A DNA stretch of 64,000 bases, from NCBI GenBank assembly GCA_018389105.1, contig JACATO010001432.1, positions 118,237-182,236 of the forward strand. Direction: 5' to 3'. The notes beneath the pieces were generated by a model. That model saw only the letters and a program-made list of their open reading frames with translations. It had not been told where the DNA came from and did not search any database. The position numbers were made by a program, and so were the translations under genes. The DNA comes from Nautilus pompilius (lineage: Eukaryota > Mollusca > Cephalopoda > Nautilida > Nautilidae). Every line of letters starts with the position of its first letter. Within the stretch, counting starts at the first letter, position 1. Below are positions 46,946 to 58,118 of the stretch, one piece after another.

Positions 46946-48369
46946 GAGAGAAAGAGGGAGGGAACAAAAGTTTAAAGTTATTCCGCCTAAGGAGAATGTG
47001 AAGTATAAAGAACCGATAAACCCAGATATGCACCTGAGAATTTTATAAAACAGGACCTCATTACTCAGTCTACGGTCTCGTGAACACGATAATGACAAAA
47101 TTTTCTGAAATGTGTTAAAGTCGGACGATTTAAATTTCTGAAAAATTGAAGTTACTTGGTGCGTATGATATGTTGTTAGAAGCTGTTTGTTCAGGTTGTG
47201 GAGCGCAAGGGAACATTTTACAAAGATAATATGCTACATATCCCTTCAACCAGTAACCATGATAGAATTAGAAGAAAGGTTGATGAAGAGAAAGAACAAA
47301 TAATTTATCTGAAGTAAAGAGAATATAAAGCAGCTTTTTATACTTAAGCAGTCGCCATGGAAATATCTGAACGGTTTCATCGTCAATCTGAACTACTTTG
47401 TTACTTGAAAACAAAAAAATGGGGCTGGAAATTGCAAACAGCAAATTAGGAGGAATATTTTTATTTTTAAGAGCATCATACTCCCTTAAGGTGGCCCCAG
47501 AGAAAGCTAAACTAGCGAAAAGACTTCTCCTTAATTATGCCGCATGACTCGACGAGAAACGTTTCCTAATTTTAAAACTATCCTCGCTTCCTGGACGAAT
47601 CTCTGGAATATCTCAGCTTTAAATGTGGTTATTTTCCATGGATAGCAAGAGTTCGTTTTAATCTGTTTACCTCATTTGAACGACACTATGGAGATTTTTT
47701 TAAAATTATGATTCTCGACAGGAACCCCATCTGTCATCCAAGTTATTCGTTAGAACTAGGGTGCTGTTCCGTTATACGGGCTTTTGTTCTAGACCCCTAA
47801 AAGGACAATTAGCAGGCAATAAAATAAAGATTCAGCTTTAACATAGCAAAGCATAAATCCGTGTCGATTTTTTTTTTAAATATTAAATATAAGCTAACTT
47901 TAGAAAAATTTAAGAATTTAAATCTTATAATATAATCAGTTAATCATGTTAAACACAAATAAATTCTTTTAAATTCCTGAATACTAATTATTGTTTGAAT
48001 TAAAGGTTACGTTCATAATTTTTTTGGTTTTACAGAGTAATGCTTTATGTCCACCCATTGGAAGCTCTATGAGTCAGTATTTGTACCAAACCGGGAAATA
48101 CCTGGATTTCTTAAATTGTCTTTTCAAAATCCGTAATTTTCTTTTAAACTTTGCTCTATTGTTAGATAGAATATCTAAAATAAAAGAAATACTTTACTCA
48201 ACTTTTCACCGGCAGTAATGAACATGCGTTAAGCCAAAAATTATTAGTGTTTTGTAAAATTTAAATGGAGATTAAGTTCCAATAAACTACATAAGTTTGA
48301 TTTGAAAAATCACGATAGTTTATTTTTAGATATTAATAAACCAGACTTTAAAAAACCGTTTTTTATAGG
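46946..48369. other. Intergenic, no gene recognised
   Basis: AT-rich. An open frame at 47991-48218 follows a TTTTTGGTTTTACAG acceptor-like site but has no donor or family match. Confidence 0.4.
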
Positions 48370-48925
48370 CAAAACTGGTGCTTGCTGTGACGAGGGTAAG
48401 TTGCTATGCCGCCAGTAATTTATAATTAAATGTGAAGATGGACTATACTCGACGTCATATAAAGTATAGATGGACTATAATCGACGACTTATAAAGTATA
48501 GATGGACTATAATCGACGTCATATAAGTATAGATGGACTATAATCGACGTCATATAAAGTATAGATGGACTATAATTGACGTCTTATAAAGTATAGATGG
48601 ACTATAATCTACGTCATATAAGTATAGATGGACTATAATCGACGTCGTATAAAGTATAGATGGACTATAATCGACGTCATATAAAGTATAGATGGACTAT
48701 AATCGACGTCTTATAAAGTATAGATGGACTATAATCGACGTCATATAAGTATAGATGGACTATAATCGACGTCATATAAAGTATAGATGGACTATAATCG
48801 ACGTCATATAAAGTATAGATGGACTATAAAAACTTTGACCGTCGATCTCAAAGAATATAATCCAATAATCGACATCACATACCTTGATATATTATAGCTC
48901 CATCCACACGTTTGTGCTGTAAAAT
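48370..48925. mobile_element. Inverted-repeat (MITE-like) element expanded internally by a 31-32-bp array
   Basis: Left flank GTGCTTGCTGTGACG ... AATTTATAATTAAATG and right flank ATAATCGACATCAC ... TTTGTGCTGTAAA resemble decayed termini of the 54569 element. Between them lie about 12 copies (48436-48829) of GATGGACTATAATCGACGTC + ATATAAAGTATA. Family membership rests on the ACTATAATCGACGTCAT core and termini. Confidence 0.55.
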
Positions 48926-50925
48926 CTATCCTTTGGCTACTGAGCCTGGTTTCCCTTGTAGACAGTTAAAACGAGATATTTAAAAAAAATATCTAATGTA
49001 CACGTAAAATAAACATCAGGGGCTTACTATATGTTATTTATTCTCCATTTCAAAAAAGATTTAGCACTCAGGTTCTTAATGGCTGCCTTTAAAAGTTTTT
49101 GGAAAGAAAGTTCGTAATGTACACTTTACCACTAATATGGCTTTATGACAATAATCTGTAAACACGAAAAGTACATAAAAATAAAGAAAGCGTGGGTCTT
49201 ATTAAGTACACTTCTTAACCCTTTTATGGCACTTGGGTGCAGTCGCAGCCCATCACCATTCAAATCTGCATAACTCGGCACAGGTTGAGAGATTGAAACA
49301 GTACCTTCCTCATTAATATAGCGACAAATTCATATCGCTCCAACCCCAGGTGTCCTGTTTTACGAGGGTGTTGACTAAATATATACTAGGTCAGCACGCA
49401 TACTAATCAGTGCTTCAAGACTGGGGCGAAAAATCACCCCAGATAGTATAAATAGGGTAAAATTGACGTAGTATATAGAAGTAAAAAATCAGGCATACAA
49501 GCAAAATCACCTTATTTAGGGACAAATTTGCGCTTACTAAAGCTATTCTTTTGTGAATGAGTTTCTTTGTTGGATTGCAAGAATCATCATATCATCCAAA
49601 AACAAGGTCTTCCCCTCATTCCTACTTTTAAAAAACAATATTGCATTATTTAAAACTAAAGAATTCTCTTGATGTTTAAGTATTTATGAAATTTAAACTG
49701 ATAATGCTTTCAAAAAGTGGCTGACATTTAAGTTCTAAATTGAACACGTGCTTTTCTAATTTAACGATAAAGAATCTAGTTATTTATTTTTTGAGATATA
49801 TTTTGGATTGGAATCTAAAGTAAACGGAAACATGTAGAATAGTTCGGAATCTCAAAGATTACGCGTTGCGATTTTGTCAAGAAAGATATTTTATAACTGA
49901 CGATCCCAACGTCATTTTTTTATCTGTAGACATTATCATTATTTGCCATCATATTCTAATTAATGTTAAGATTCGTATGCGAGTAGAGGAAAAGCGATTA
50001 CCACGGAAACAGCGTACTTATTATATAAAATCAAAGAAATAAGAAAGAAGGTTGAATATTAGTGCATCGATCAACGTAAACTTCTCAAATTTGTTGGCAG
50101 TATCTCAAGCGTAATTATTCATCAATCCAACTACTGATTTCACTTTATTAATGCCGATTAAACTGCTACATCGATCTAAGCGATTTTATTGGATACGTTT
50201 CAAGGTCTTAACATGTCTGCCATCACTACTCTTCTTGGTGTCAGAACACAGAAAAAGGGTGTCATTGAAGCCGGAGAGGGAGGAATCTCGCCAATAGTCT
50301 AGTGCTCACAGACCTGAAAAGAGGACAATACTCACGCTGGCCCGAAGGCCCTGTGATGAACACTATATCCCAGTTATTCCGTTTCAAGTTTTAATTCCTT
50401 TCCATTCTTACTGATTGATATCACAAAGTCATAATGTACTTGTTTTCTTTGAGAGATGTCGGACGTAGGAAGGAAGGCAGGAAAGGTTGTTCGTTATAAA
50501 AACAATATAACTAAACTTACGTGCAGTTAACGAGAGTTTTTAAAATATTAAAGACTGCCCCATTATTATCCATAACCGCTCCCTTGTCCTCCCCCCTTAA
50601 TGACGGTACCACAAAGACCCGGATCGGCATTGACAGAGAAATTTTCAGGATTGTTTTCTCCCACTTTCATCTCTCACCAGGCAAAAAACTGCGTTCATGG
50701 AAGCACAGATTCCTAATTTCAGGTTTATCAGATTAATAAAAAAACCCCCCCCAGAACCACATAAAATTTCTGTCAGTCTTCACTTAGCCATTTTCGAGGA
50801 AGGGAGGGGAATTCTGCCGATTCTCGACTAATGGCTTTTATCGGTTAATGACGAACCTTCGATCAGATGTTTTATCGCATCTGACTCCCACGCAGTCAAA
50901 TAAATCGTCAGGGAATGAGATTTTG
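48926..50925. other. Intergenic, no gene recognised
   Basis: AT-rich, no supportable coding region. It lies upstream of the candidate promoter at 50926. Confidence 0.45.
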
Positions 50926-50933
50926 TATAAAAG
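50926..50933 (+). promoter_or_regulatory. TATA box of a candidate + strand promoter
   Basis: TATAAAAG lies about 25-30 bp before a likely start (near 50951-50956) and 46 bp before the donor TAAG|GTAAGC. It is the best TATA-plus-donor combination I see upstream of the signal-peptide exon at 55888. Confidence 0.4.
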
Positions 50934-50952
50934 ACTCGCGGTGGAGGTCTAC

Positions 50953-50978
50953 AGATAAAACAGAATTCCTGAGCTAAG
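50953..50978 (+). other. Candidate 5' UTR exon of the secreted-protein gene
   Basis: A short leader between the TATA box and the donor GAGCTAAG|GTAAGC. It has no ATG. Splicing to 55888 would place the ATG 12 bases into the next exon. Transcription start and this link are inferred. Confidence 0.35.
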
Positions 50979-51424
50979 GTAAGCAAACGGTTTCACCTGT
51001 GCGCTACTTCTGATTCCTAAGCGAGTAGAGTTCTGCCGTTTAATGTCGCGCCGTTCTAGATATGTTACCTGTCTCCGAACGTTTTTTAATTGACTCATCA
51101 AGGGATAATAAAGGCTGGGGCGAGAAGTAGTTGTACTTCAAGAATCCTTGTGCAAAGGAATGTGTAATTGGCGTCGATATCACCGTTTTTTAAATAGATA
51201 TCATTAGCTGTTGAGAATGATGTTCTCTTTCGTGTGACTGACGAGCGACGAGATTTCGATGCTTTTACAAAGGTGTATTATTTCGATCTAAGTGGATGAA
51301 GCCATTTATTTTCTAGTAAGCGAGTTGGAATAAATAATAGCATCAACTCAAAGGTAGGGAGGGGGCAGTGTGTTGGTCGCTGCGCTGCTCCAGTGCTGAA
51401 TCCGAGATTTGAGGACATAGCTAG

Positions 51425-51550
51425 AAGGGGAGCCAGGTGTGGGGTGTCTTGGAAGGTGTTCGAATCACGCCAGGTAGGTGTGGGGTGCCTTGGAAGGTGT
51501 TCTAATCACGCCAGGTAGGTGTGGGGTGCCTTGGAAGGTGTTTTAATCGC
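51425..51550. repeat. Short tandem repeat, about 50-bp unit, 2.5 copies
   Basis: AGGTGTGGGGTGTCTTGGAA, then GGTGTTCGAATCACGCC, repeats three times (the last partial) at 51437, 51477 and 51516. Confidence 0.85.
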
Positions 51551-51589
51551 ACCGCCATATGTACCATGAAAACTCTACCTAAACTTTTG

Positions 51590-51720
51590 CATTTCATAGG
51601 TGTGACCCCCCCGGGAGAGCTCGGAGGAAATCCACACGGGCGGGGTACAGCCGGCATCGACCGGGACTCGAACCAGAGCTCTCCACCCTTTGTTTCTCCG
51701 CAAAGTCATTGGGGTTTTGA
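51590..51720 (-). mobile_element. tRNA-derived SINE fragment (reverse)
   Basis: On the - strand the B-box-like GGTTCGAGTCCCGG is followed by GATTTCCTCCGAGCTCTCCC, the cctcc-type 3' part in reverse. Confidence 0.5.
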
Positions 51721-51764
51721 CTTTTTCAGCTAGAGGCTATAAATTGGTTATACAACGCGAAGAC

Positions 51765-51890
51765 GTTTGGACGATGGCTTGACGTTCTCCGGAATCTCCC
51801 CGAGGTTCGAATCAGAATGGAGACGGACTCAGTTCCGCGCCGTAGATTCCTGGCTAATGTGGACCTTCCTCCGGTACTTCGGGCTAGATC
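51765..51890 (+). mobile_element. Possible SINE fragment (forward)
   Basis: GAGGTTCGAATCAGAATGG resembles a B-box and CTTCCTCCGGTACTTCGGG resembles the SINE 3' part. Weak, no clear ends. Confidence 0.3.
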
Positions 51891-53049
51891 TCCCCCGTAC
51901 CCTTCTCGCCCAGTCCTTAAGATTGGGGACGGCACGACGGTGTAATGCCCGCGTAGAAAATAACAACGATACCCGGACTTCCTCTATTCAAAAGTTCTCG
52001 ATCTTCAGGTGACTGCAGATGGGTAAAAAGAACCTTAGAATCCTTTTCTCCCACCTGTTTCTCATCGGGAGACTCTGTCAGGGCTTGCGTCAGCGGTGAT
52101 CTGAGTTCCACCCGGGTGCACACCATCTCCTGTTCGAATAGATTTGTAATAATGCTAAAAAAATGTTACATAAAATAGGGTTCACTTATAAAACATCGAT
52201 TAAGGGGTTTTATTAAATCTGACGTCCAGTTAAACTGCAACTATTATACTTAACAGACAACTAAACAATGCGATGGTATCCATTTATTTACGTTTTGTGT
52301 TGATGCTGCTTTTATTCGTAAGAATCCGAACGACAGAAGTATTAAAGTGTTTACCTGAGAAGATTGGAATCGTTATATAAGGAAAGAGGGAATCTTCATC
52401 TCCGAACCTGCGGGCTGACGAGTTTTTCTGGTGTTACAAAGAGATAGTATAGAGTCGAATTATTAACTTTTCACAATCTTTTATAATTGCTACCGCCTGG
52501 CTGGAGGAAGAACTGGTTCATCATCTCGCACAAATAAGGAGTAAAAAGAAGAGTCAGGCTGTGTAATTTTCATTGATTAGTTTTTATTTGTATGAGAAGG
52601 GGTGAGATCACGTTGTAATCAGTTATCGCTCTCCTCGCCCGTTTACCTGATTCTCACATCATATTTGATCTGAATTTGTTGGGTATCAGTTTTCCTACGA
52701 TAATCCTGGACAACAAAACGAAACTTTTTGCCTGCCACCGAGCAAAATGTGGGTGATCTTAGCTAAATCTTGGGTGCTGACCTCAAATCTGAAGTCAGAA
52801 TTTGGCCGGGACGTCAGGTGTTTTAGATATGCATAAGGAGGAATTTCACCACTAACGCTATATTATGACTTATGTTATATCAACTATATAAAGCTTGAAC
52901 AACAATATTTGGTATTCTAATGTTTAATGAGAAACATATGTGCCATGATCAGACAACAGATGCATGAGAAAGACGATAAAAGCAGTAGGGAAGATATGGA
53001 ACGCATTTAACTCACATAGTAGGTACATTCCAAATGTTCAGAAATGTTT

Positions 53050-54246
53050 CAGACGCTTGTTCTTGCGCTTATGTGAGGTACCAGCCTCCCTTTGAACGAA
53101 CAACAGTAATCACCCATCATGTTGGGATTGAATTTACCCTGCTATCTACTCTGCATCACTTTTATGTCTTGGTGGAACCTTTCACCATGCTCATCACTGA
53201 CATCCCCTAGATTGGTTGGAAAAAAATCAAGATGCCAATGCAGAAAATGCATCTTTAGAGACATCTGGGCTCCCATTTGCTGATACGCCATTAGCATGTT
53301 TTCCACATACTCAGTATAGTGCTCAGCTCTATATTGGCCAAGGAAGTTCTGTACAACTAAAATAAATGCTTTCCATGCTGCAAACTCCAGTGGGTTCAGC
53401 TTATTTTCTAAACCCGTCATCACGCATGAGTTCTCGAATTTCGGGTCCCACACAAATCCCTTCTTTGAGTTTAGCCTCACTTTTGTCAGGACCAAACTTC
53501 CCTCTTAGGTACTTGAAGCCTTCACCGTCTTTATCCATGGCTTTGACAAAGTTTTTCATAAGGCCGAGTTTGATATGAAGTGGCGGAAGGTAGACATTCT
53601 GAGGGTCTACCAAAGGCATATGTTGCACATTGTACCTGCCAACTATAGGTTCCTGTCGCATATGTAGTCTTTTAGAGTGTAATGGTTGACATCGTCACGG
53701 CTGTTCCAAAGACACAAGAAACACATGTATTTTGTGTACCCTAGCTGCAATCCGCGGAGGAGAGAAATAACTTTGAGATCAGCACAAATTTTCCATTTAT
53801 GATCCGAATAACTCGTTACTTTCAAAAGGAGTTCCATCGATTCGTATGTCTATTTCAAGTCAACTGCACGAGCTATAGGAACCGAAGGTTTTTGGTTACC
53901 ATATTGCAACAGCACAGCTTTAAGGCCTAGGTCTATGAATAATCTCCATTCATCAGTCACATTTCACGGAAATGGGAAATGTTGGTACATTTTTGTAAAG
54001 GATTCCATTCCTTAAGTCTAGACTAGAGCCTAACACTTCAGCCTTCTCCTTTGACAGTGATAAATCTCTCACCAAATCATTGAGCTCTTCTCGATTTAGC
54101 AAGTGCGGCTTTTCTTCATCCAATGCAGATGGCTCATCCATAGCAGTATCATCGCACTCGACAACTGAACTTTCATCACTTTCTAGGGCAGGAGCTACTG
54201 GAGGAAGCGGAACAGGATTTTGCATGTCGTGGGGGACCGCTTTCAA
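53050..54246 (-). pseudogene. Transposase-like ORF family (DCYFC ... DEHGERFHQ), copy 2, broken
   Basis: Reading the - strand from 54246: an acidic, proline-rich segment, then NREELNDLVRDLSLSKEKAE; EWRLFIDLGLKAVLLQYGN (about 53930-53870, then a stop); CADLKVISLLRGLQLGYTKY and CFLC (to 53643); NVYLPPLHIKLGLMKNFVKA (53661-53401); MSLKMHFLHWHLDFFP, VSDEHGERFHQ (53495-53142); and after a stop QGKFNPNMMGDYC (to 53050). At least three frame changes and two stops make it dead. The blocks match copy 1 in order but are well diverged, so the two are separate insertions rather than a recent duplicate. This copy keeps the two Asp and one Glu that I propose as catalytic; copy 1 has Tyr for the first. Confidence 0.7.
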
Positions 54247-54568
54247 GTAATTTTTTAAAATATCAGCTGTAACTATAAAACGTGATGTCCTAGAACAGAA
54301 AGGTTTTCAGATTTGAAATGAGACTGCGAAATACTACAAAGTAAGCATGATAGTGTTCCGGTGGCACAACCAATGTTTTCCAGTGTTATTGGTGGGAAAC
54401 TTGAAATTTAATTTGCAGATCAAATTAAATTCCAACTTTATTTTTTGTGAAGGCTATTGCATCTCGCCGCATTGTGCATTTCCACTTCAACCTCATGGTT
54501 GAACTGCTTCTCATTCTTAATGATTTTAATTAGTGTATATATTAGGAGAGCCCAGCTATGTTATTATA

Positions 54569-55446
54569 GGGGCTAGTTGTTACAGCATCAATAACTCCTA
54601 ATTAAACGCATAGATGAGGCAAAAATCGACGTCATATGCTTACGTACAGATGAGGCTATAATCGACGTCATATGCTTACGTGCAGATGAGGCTATAATCG
54701 ACGTCATATGCTTAGGTGCAGATGAGGCTATAATCGACGTCATATTCTTACGTACAGATGAGGCTATAATCGACGTCATATGCTTACGTACAGATGAGGC
54801 TATAATCGACGTCATATGCTTACGTGCAGATGAGGCTATAATCGACGTCATATTCTTACGTACAGATGAGGCTATAATCGACATCATATGCTTACGTACA
54901 GATGAGGCTATAATCGACGTCATATGCTTATGTACAGATGAGGCTATAATCGACGTCATATGCTTACGTACAGATGAGGCTATAATCGACGTCATATGCT
55001 TACGTGCAGATGAGGCTATAATCGACGTCATATGCTTAGGTGCAGATGAGGCTATAATCGACGTCATATTCTTACGTACAGATGAGGCTATAATCGACGT
55101 CATATGCTTACGTACAGATGAGGCTATAATCGACGTCATATGCTTACGTGCAGATGAGGCTATAATCGACGTCATATGCTTACGTACAGATGAGGCTATA
55201 ATCGACGTCATATTCTTACGTACAGATGAGGCTATAATCGACGTCATATGCTTACGTACAGATGAGGCTATAATCGACGTCATATGCTTACGTACAGATG
55301 AGGCTATAATCGACGTCATATGCTTACGTACAGATGAGGCTATAATCTACGTCATATGCTTTGATCGTCAACATATATGACATCGATTGTATCCTCATCT
55401 ATGAATTAGTGATGCTAAAAAAATTTAGCCCTTTAGCAACTAGCTC
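54569..55446. mobile_element. Inverted-repeat (MITE-like) element expanded internally by a 36-bp array
   Basis: The left terminus GGGGCTAGTTGTTACAGCAT (then CAATAACTCCTAATTAA ... GATGAGGC) is mirrored by the right terminus, ATCCTCATCTATGAATTAGTGATGC ... AACTAGCTCCT. Between them are about 21 copies of a 36-bp unit. The same termini without the array are at 1273-1390 and 16912-17049. Confidence 0.8.
54609..55370. repeat. 36-bp minisatellite, about 21 copies
   Basis: The unit is GATGAGGCTATAATCGACGT, then CATATGCTTACGTACA, with a few recurring variants (TATTCTTACG, GCTTAGGTGC, GCTTACGTGC). Because 36 is divisible by 3, the - strand is open for 243 codons of a 12-residue repeat; that frame is not a gene. 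Confidence 0.97.
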
Positions 55447-55887
55447 CTCTAGTCTCACCTACATAAGAAGACGTAACAAAGATCCAACTATTTAATCGAT
55501 ATTGAAAGAAAATTGGGATTCCAGTAATTCCATACCTGTTTTATAATTATCGATGCATAATAAGTTTAAAATAGATTTAAAACTGTTTTCCGTAGTAAAA
55601 GCTAAGCATACTTCTGTGAAAGTCGCAGGTGTGTATTAAACTTCGATAAACGTAGAAAAGAGCATTTTTTTGCGTTACACATAAAATCATCAAAATTTTA
55701 TTAAAACCGTAACTTGGCACGAGTTTGAGCGATGGATATCTTAAAATCAAGATAGTTGTTTAACGTTTATGTAACTAATATTAAGTTCTAATTAAACGCA
55801 ACAAAAATATCAGTTCTTCGCACTGAAAAAAAAAACCCAGGATACCTCTTTCCTACTGAAAGTTGTAAATATCCTTCATTTCCTCAG

Positions 55888-55986
55888 GCAGACAGCAGTA
55901 TGACGTTACGAGAGATATCGCTGTTCGTCTTCCCTCTGTTGCTAGGCATCGCCAAGGTTGGGATGGGCAAGTCGGACGGGATCGAG
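55888..55986 (+). CDS. Secreted-protein gene, exon with start codon and signal peptide
   Basis: The acceptor CATTTCCTCAG is followed by 12 bases, then ATG (55900) and 29 codons, MTLREISLFVFPLLLGIAKV then GMGKSDGIE, ending at GAG|GTGAGT in phase 0. Residues 6-18 form the hydrophobic core of a signal peptide, with probable cleavage after about residue 19-23. The product should enter the secretory pathway. The three later exons share compatible phases. I do not recognise the family. Confidence 0.55.
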
Positions 55987-57836
55987 GTGAGTGTTTTTGT
56001 TTTCTTTGCTGGGTTGATTTCTAAACCCATCTTCAGAAATGACGAGAGGTGATTACTGGCGGAACTAAAGTCTCGGAGAGGTTTGCGTTAATAAAACCAG
56101 AGTTAGAAGCTCGTAATGTGCAAAAGCTTTGTCTTCATTGCTAGACTTTGGGGGAGCCGGCAGGTGGCACGAGTGAATGGCACTGGATGAAAAGAAACTC
56201 GAAACTCACTCGCGGCGGGGAAGAGGTTAATACTCTTCTGTACACCACTGTACGGTTACTGCTTCGGGAAAATAAAATTGTGACCCTATCAATAAGACAT
56301 TTCGTAAACCATAGAAAGAATTTGGGTGAGTGCTTAGAATTCCGAGACGCGGAAAATCCGGCGTGCTCCCGGGGACTTTGTGACGTCACAGCTTTCTTGA
56401 GAGACCAGAACGGCACTAAGTTCACAGATGTCTTTCTTTTACAGTCTAATCTAATTTAAATTCAGTTTTCCGTCTTTCAGATCGTTCGATAATAAATCTT
56501 ACACACACACATTGAACTTTCAGCCGAATTACGAGAGCATCTCGTCAAATAGGATAACCAAGGAAGTCAATCTAGCGCTGCCTCCAGAGAATCTTTACCA
56601 AACGTTTAATTGCCCGATCCTTAAAACGCTAGAAAATTAGGTAAAAATTACGACTTGCAGAATTAACAGGCATTTTTATCTCTCTCTCCCATCAACGCAC
56701 TTTATATTATCTACGTTCCTTTTTTCAGATGTCAAAATCCGTCGTCAAAGGTAAGTCCATCTTTGCTTATTGTTCACTGCGATCTTTGCCATGGTTTATC
56801 AAAGCACCCCTGCCGACGGAAAGACTTAACTGTGACCGAGACTTTAACAACTTCCCGCGAAAGGCGAACGTTTATCCCACTGCATCTCGTCCAGAAACAG
56901 AAATAGCCTTTTTTTTTTTAACGCACTGACAGTCCATCTTAGTTTATTACAATTTATCAGGCGACACTAATTCAAGACAAATAACACAGGAACACTCTCA
57001 AACCCGATAGGCTTCCTGGCTTCGTCATTGTCTTGGAACCATTCCGGTTAGCACCGGAGCGATTTCGTCACCGGCGATTCCTGACATCGACCGCGAGGAG
57101 CTGCTACATCAATCACAAAAGTGGCTTCCGGTGTCGAACCGACCGTCACAACTGAGCCCAACAACTTCTCGTAAATTATTTCGCCCCCTAGCGGCGGTTG
57201 GGAGCTGTGTCGCTGTAGAGCAAAAGCCCGAGTGATCGATATTGGTGACGCCAGTAGTAATGCATGCAGACAGAAAGCCGGCCGAATTGAATCGGAATCG
57301 CATTCTATTTCGAGCAGAAATCCACAGACATACAGACGTTCGACTACTTCCTTCATGTCTGTCATAAGTGCAGTGGCGTGATGCTTCCTCGGCCACACCG
57401 ACAGCTATGCTTTACTGTTGGGCCGCATGCGCATTTAAATTGTCTTACTACGCTCTTATAAAGGTATCATAACCGAGGCCTTTAAAAGACCTGTCCCCTT
57501 AATGATCGTTTTAAGCGAATTTCTTGTATGCGCGCCCGTGACCGATCCGAAAGTATTTTCAACCACCACGCAAGACACCAAACTAGGATCGGATACACAT
57601 GCCAAAGGGCCGCCATGACGAACGCGCACGCTACGCTGACTGTCCTCAACTCTAGTGGTACCGAACTCTATAATAGTCGTGGTATTGCTTATAATAACTT
57701 GGTCCTTTTATATTTCTTTACGTATCATGTCCCTTAATCTGTCTAGATTTTTTTCTTACTTCATATTCTTGAAGTAGATATTAGTCATTTTGTATTCTGT
57801 AAATTAAAAAAAAAACAACCAAAAAATATATATATA
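55987..57836. other. Introns of the secreted-protein candidate
   Basis: Apart from the microexon, no gene recognised. Open frames at 56148-56459 (+) and 57048-57398 (-) show no domain. Confidence 0.4.
56729..56750 (+). CDS. Secreted-protein gene, 22-bp microexon
   Basis: TTCCTTTTTTCAG | ATGTCAAAATCCGTCGTCAAAG | GTAAGT: a near-consensus acceptor and donor 22 bp apart. It adds MSKSVVK and leaves in phase 1, the phase needed by the next exon. Microexons are missed by ordinary ORF searches, so the call rests on splice sites and phase only. Confidence 0.45.
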
Positions 57837-58041
57837 CAGGTGCTTCTCAAAAAAATCAGAATATCGTGGAAGAGTTCAATATTTTTGTCAGTTATTACAG
57901 AAAGTGAAAATTGTATATATTCTAGACTCATTACATGTAAACTAAAGTGTTTCAAGCATTTTTTTAATTTTAATTTTGATAATTACGGCCTACAGCTCAA
58001 GAAAATAGAAAAAACGTATCTCAAAATATTAGAATATTCCA
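57837..58041 (+). repeat. Left inverted repeat of the Tc1 element
   Basis: Outer tip GTGCTTCTCAAAAAAATCAG; inner copy CTCAAAATATTAGAATATTC at about 58020-58040. Confidence 0.85.
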
Positions 58042-58118
58042 TTTAGAGTTCGAGTAAATCACTATTTATGCAGTATAAATACCGTGAATCTCTTGGTTCA
58101 GTACACACAGCCACAATC

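Larger units (their letters stand above)
50979..53049. other. Intergenic or intron, SINE-bearing
   Basis: Contains a short triplication at 51430-51550 (GCCAGGTAGGTGTGGGGTG units) and SINE pieces at 51590-51720 (-) and 51765-51890 (+). Nothing else was recognised. Confidence 0.45.

Noticed and set aside
47991..48218. Possible signal-peptide exon (MFELKVTFIIFLVLQSNA)
   Set aside because: It has an acceptor-like site within the frame and no donor, and no partner exon was found in compatible phase.
54588..55319. 243-codon open frame of 12-residue repeats on the - strand
   Set aside because: It is the 36-bp minisatellite read in a frame that happens to lack stops. It starts in the terminal repeat of the element and has no splice or promoter context.
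57048..57398. Overlapping 116- and 95-codon frames on the - strand
   Set aside because: Two frames of the same GC-rich stretch are open together and neither shows a domain or splice context.
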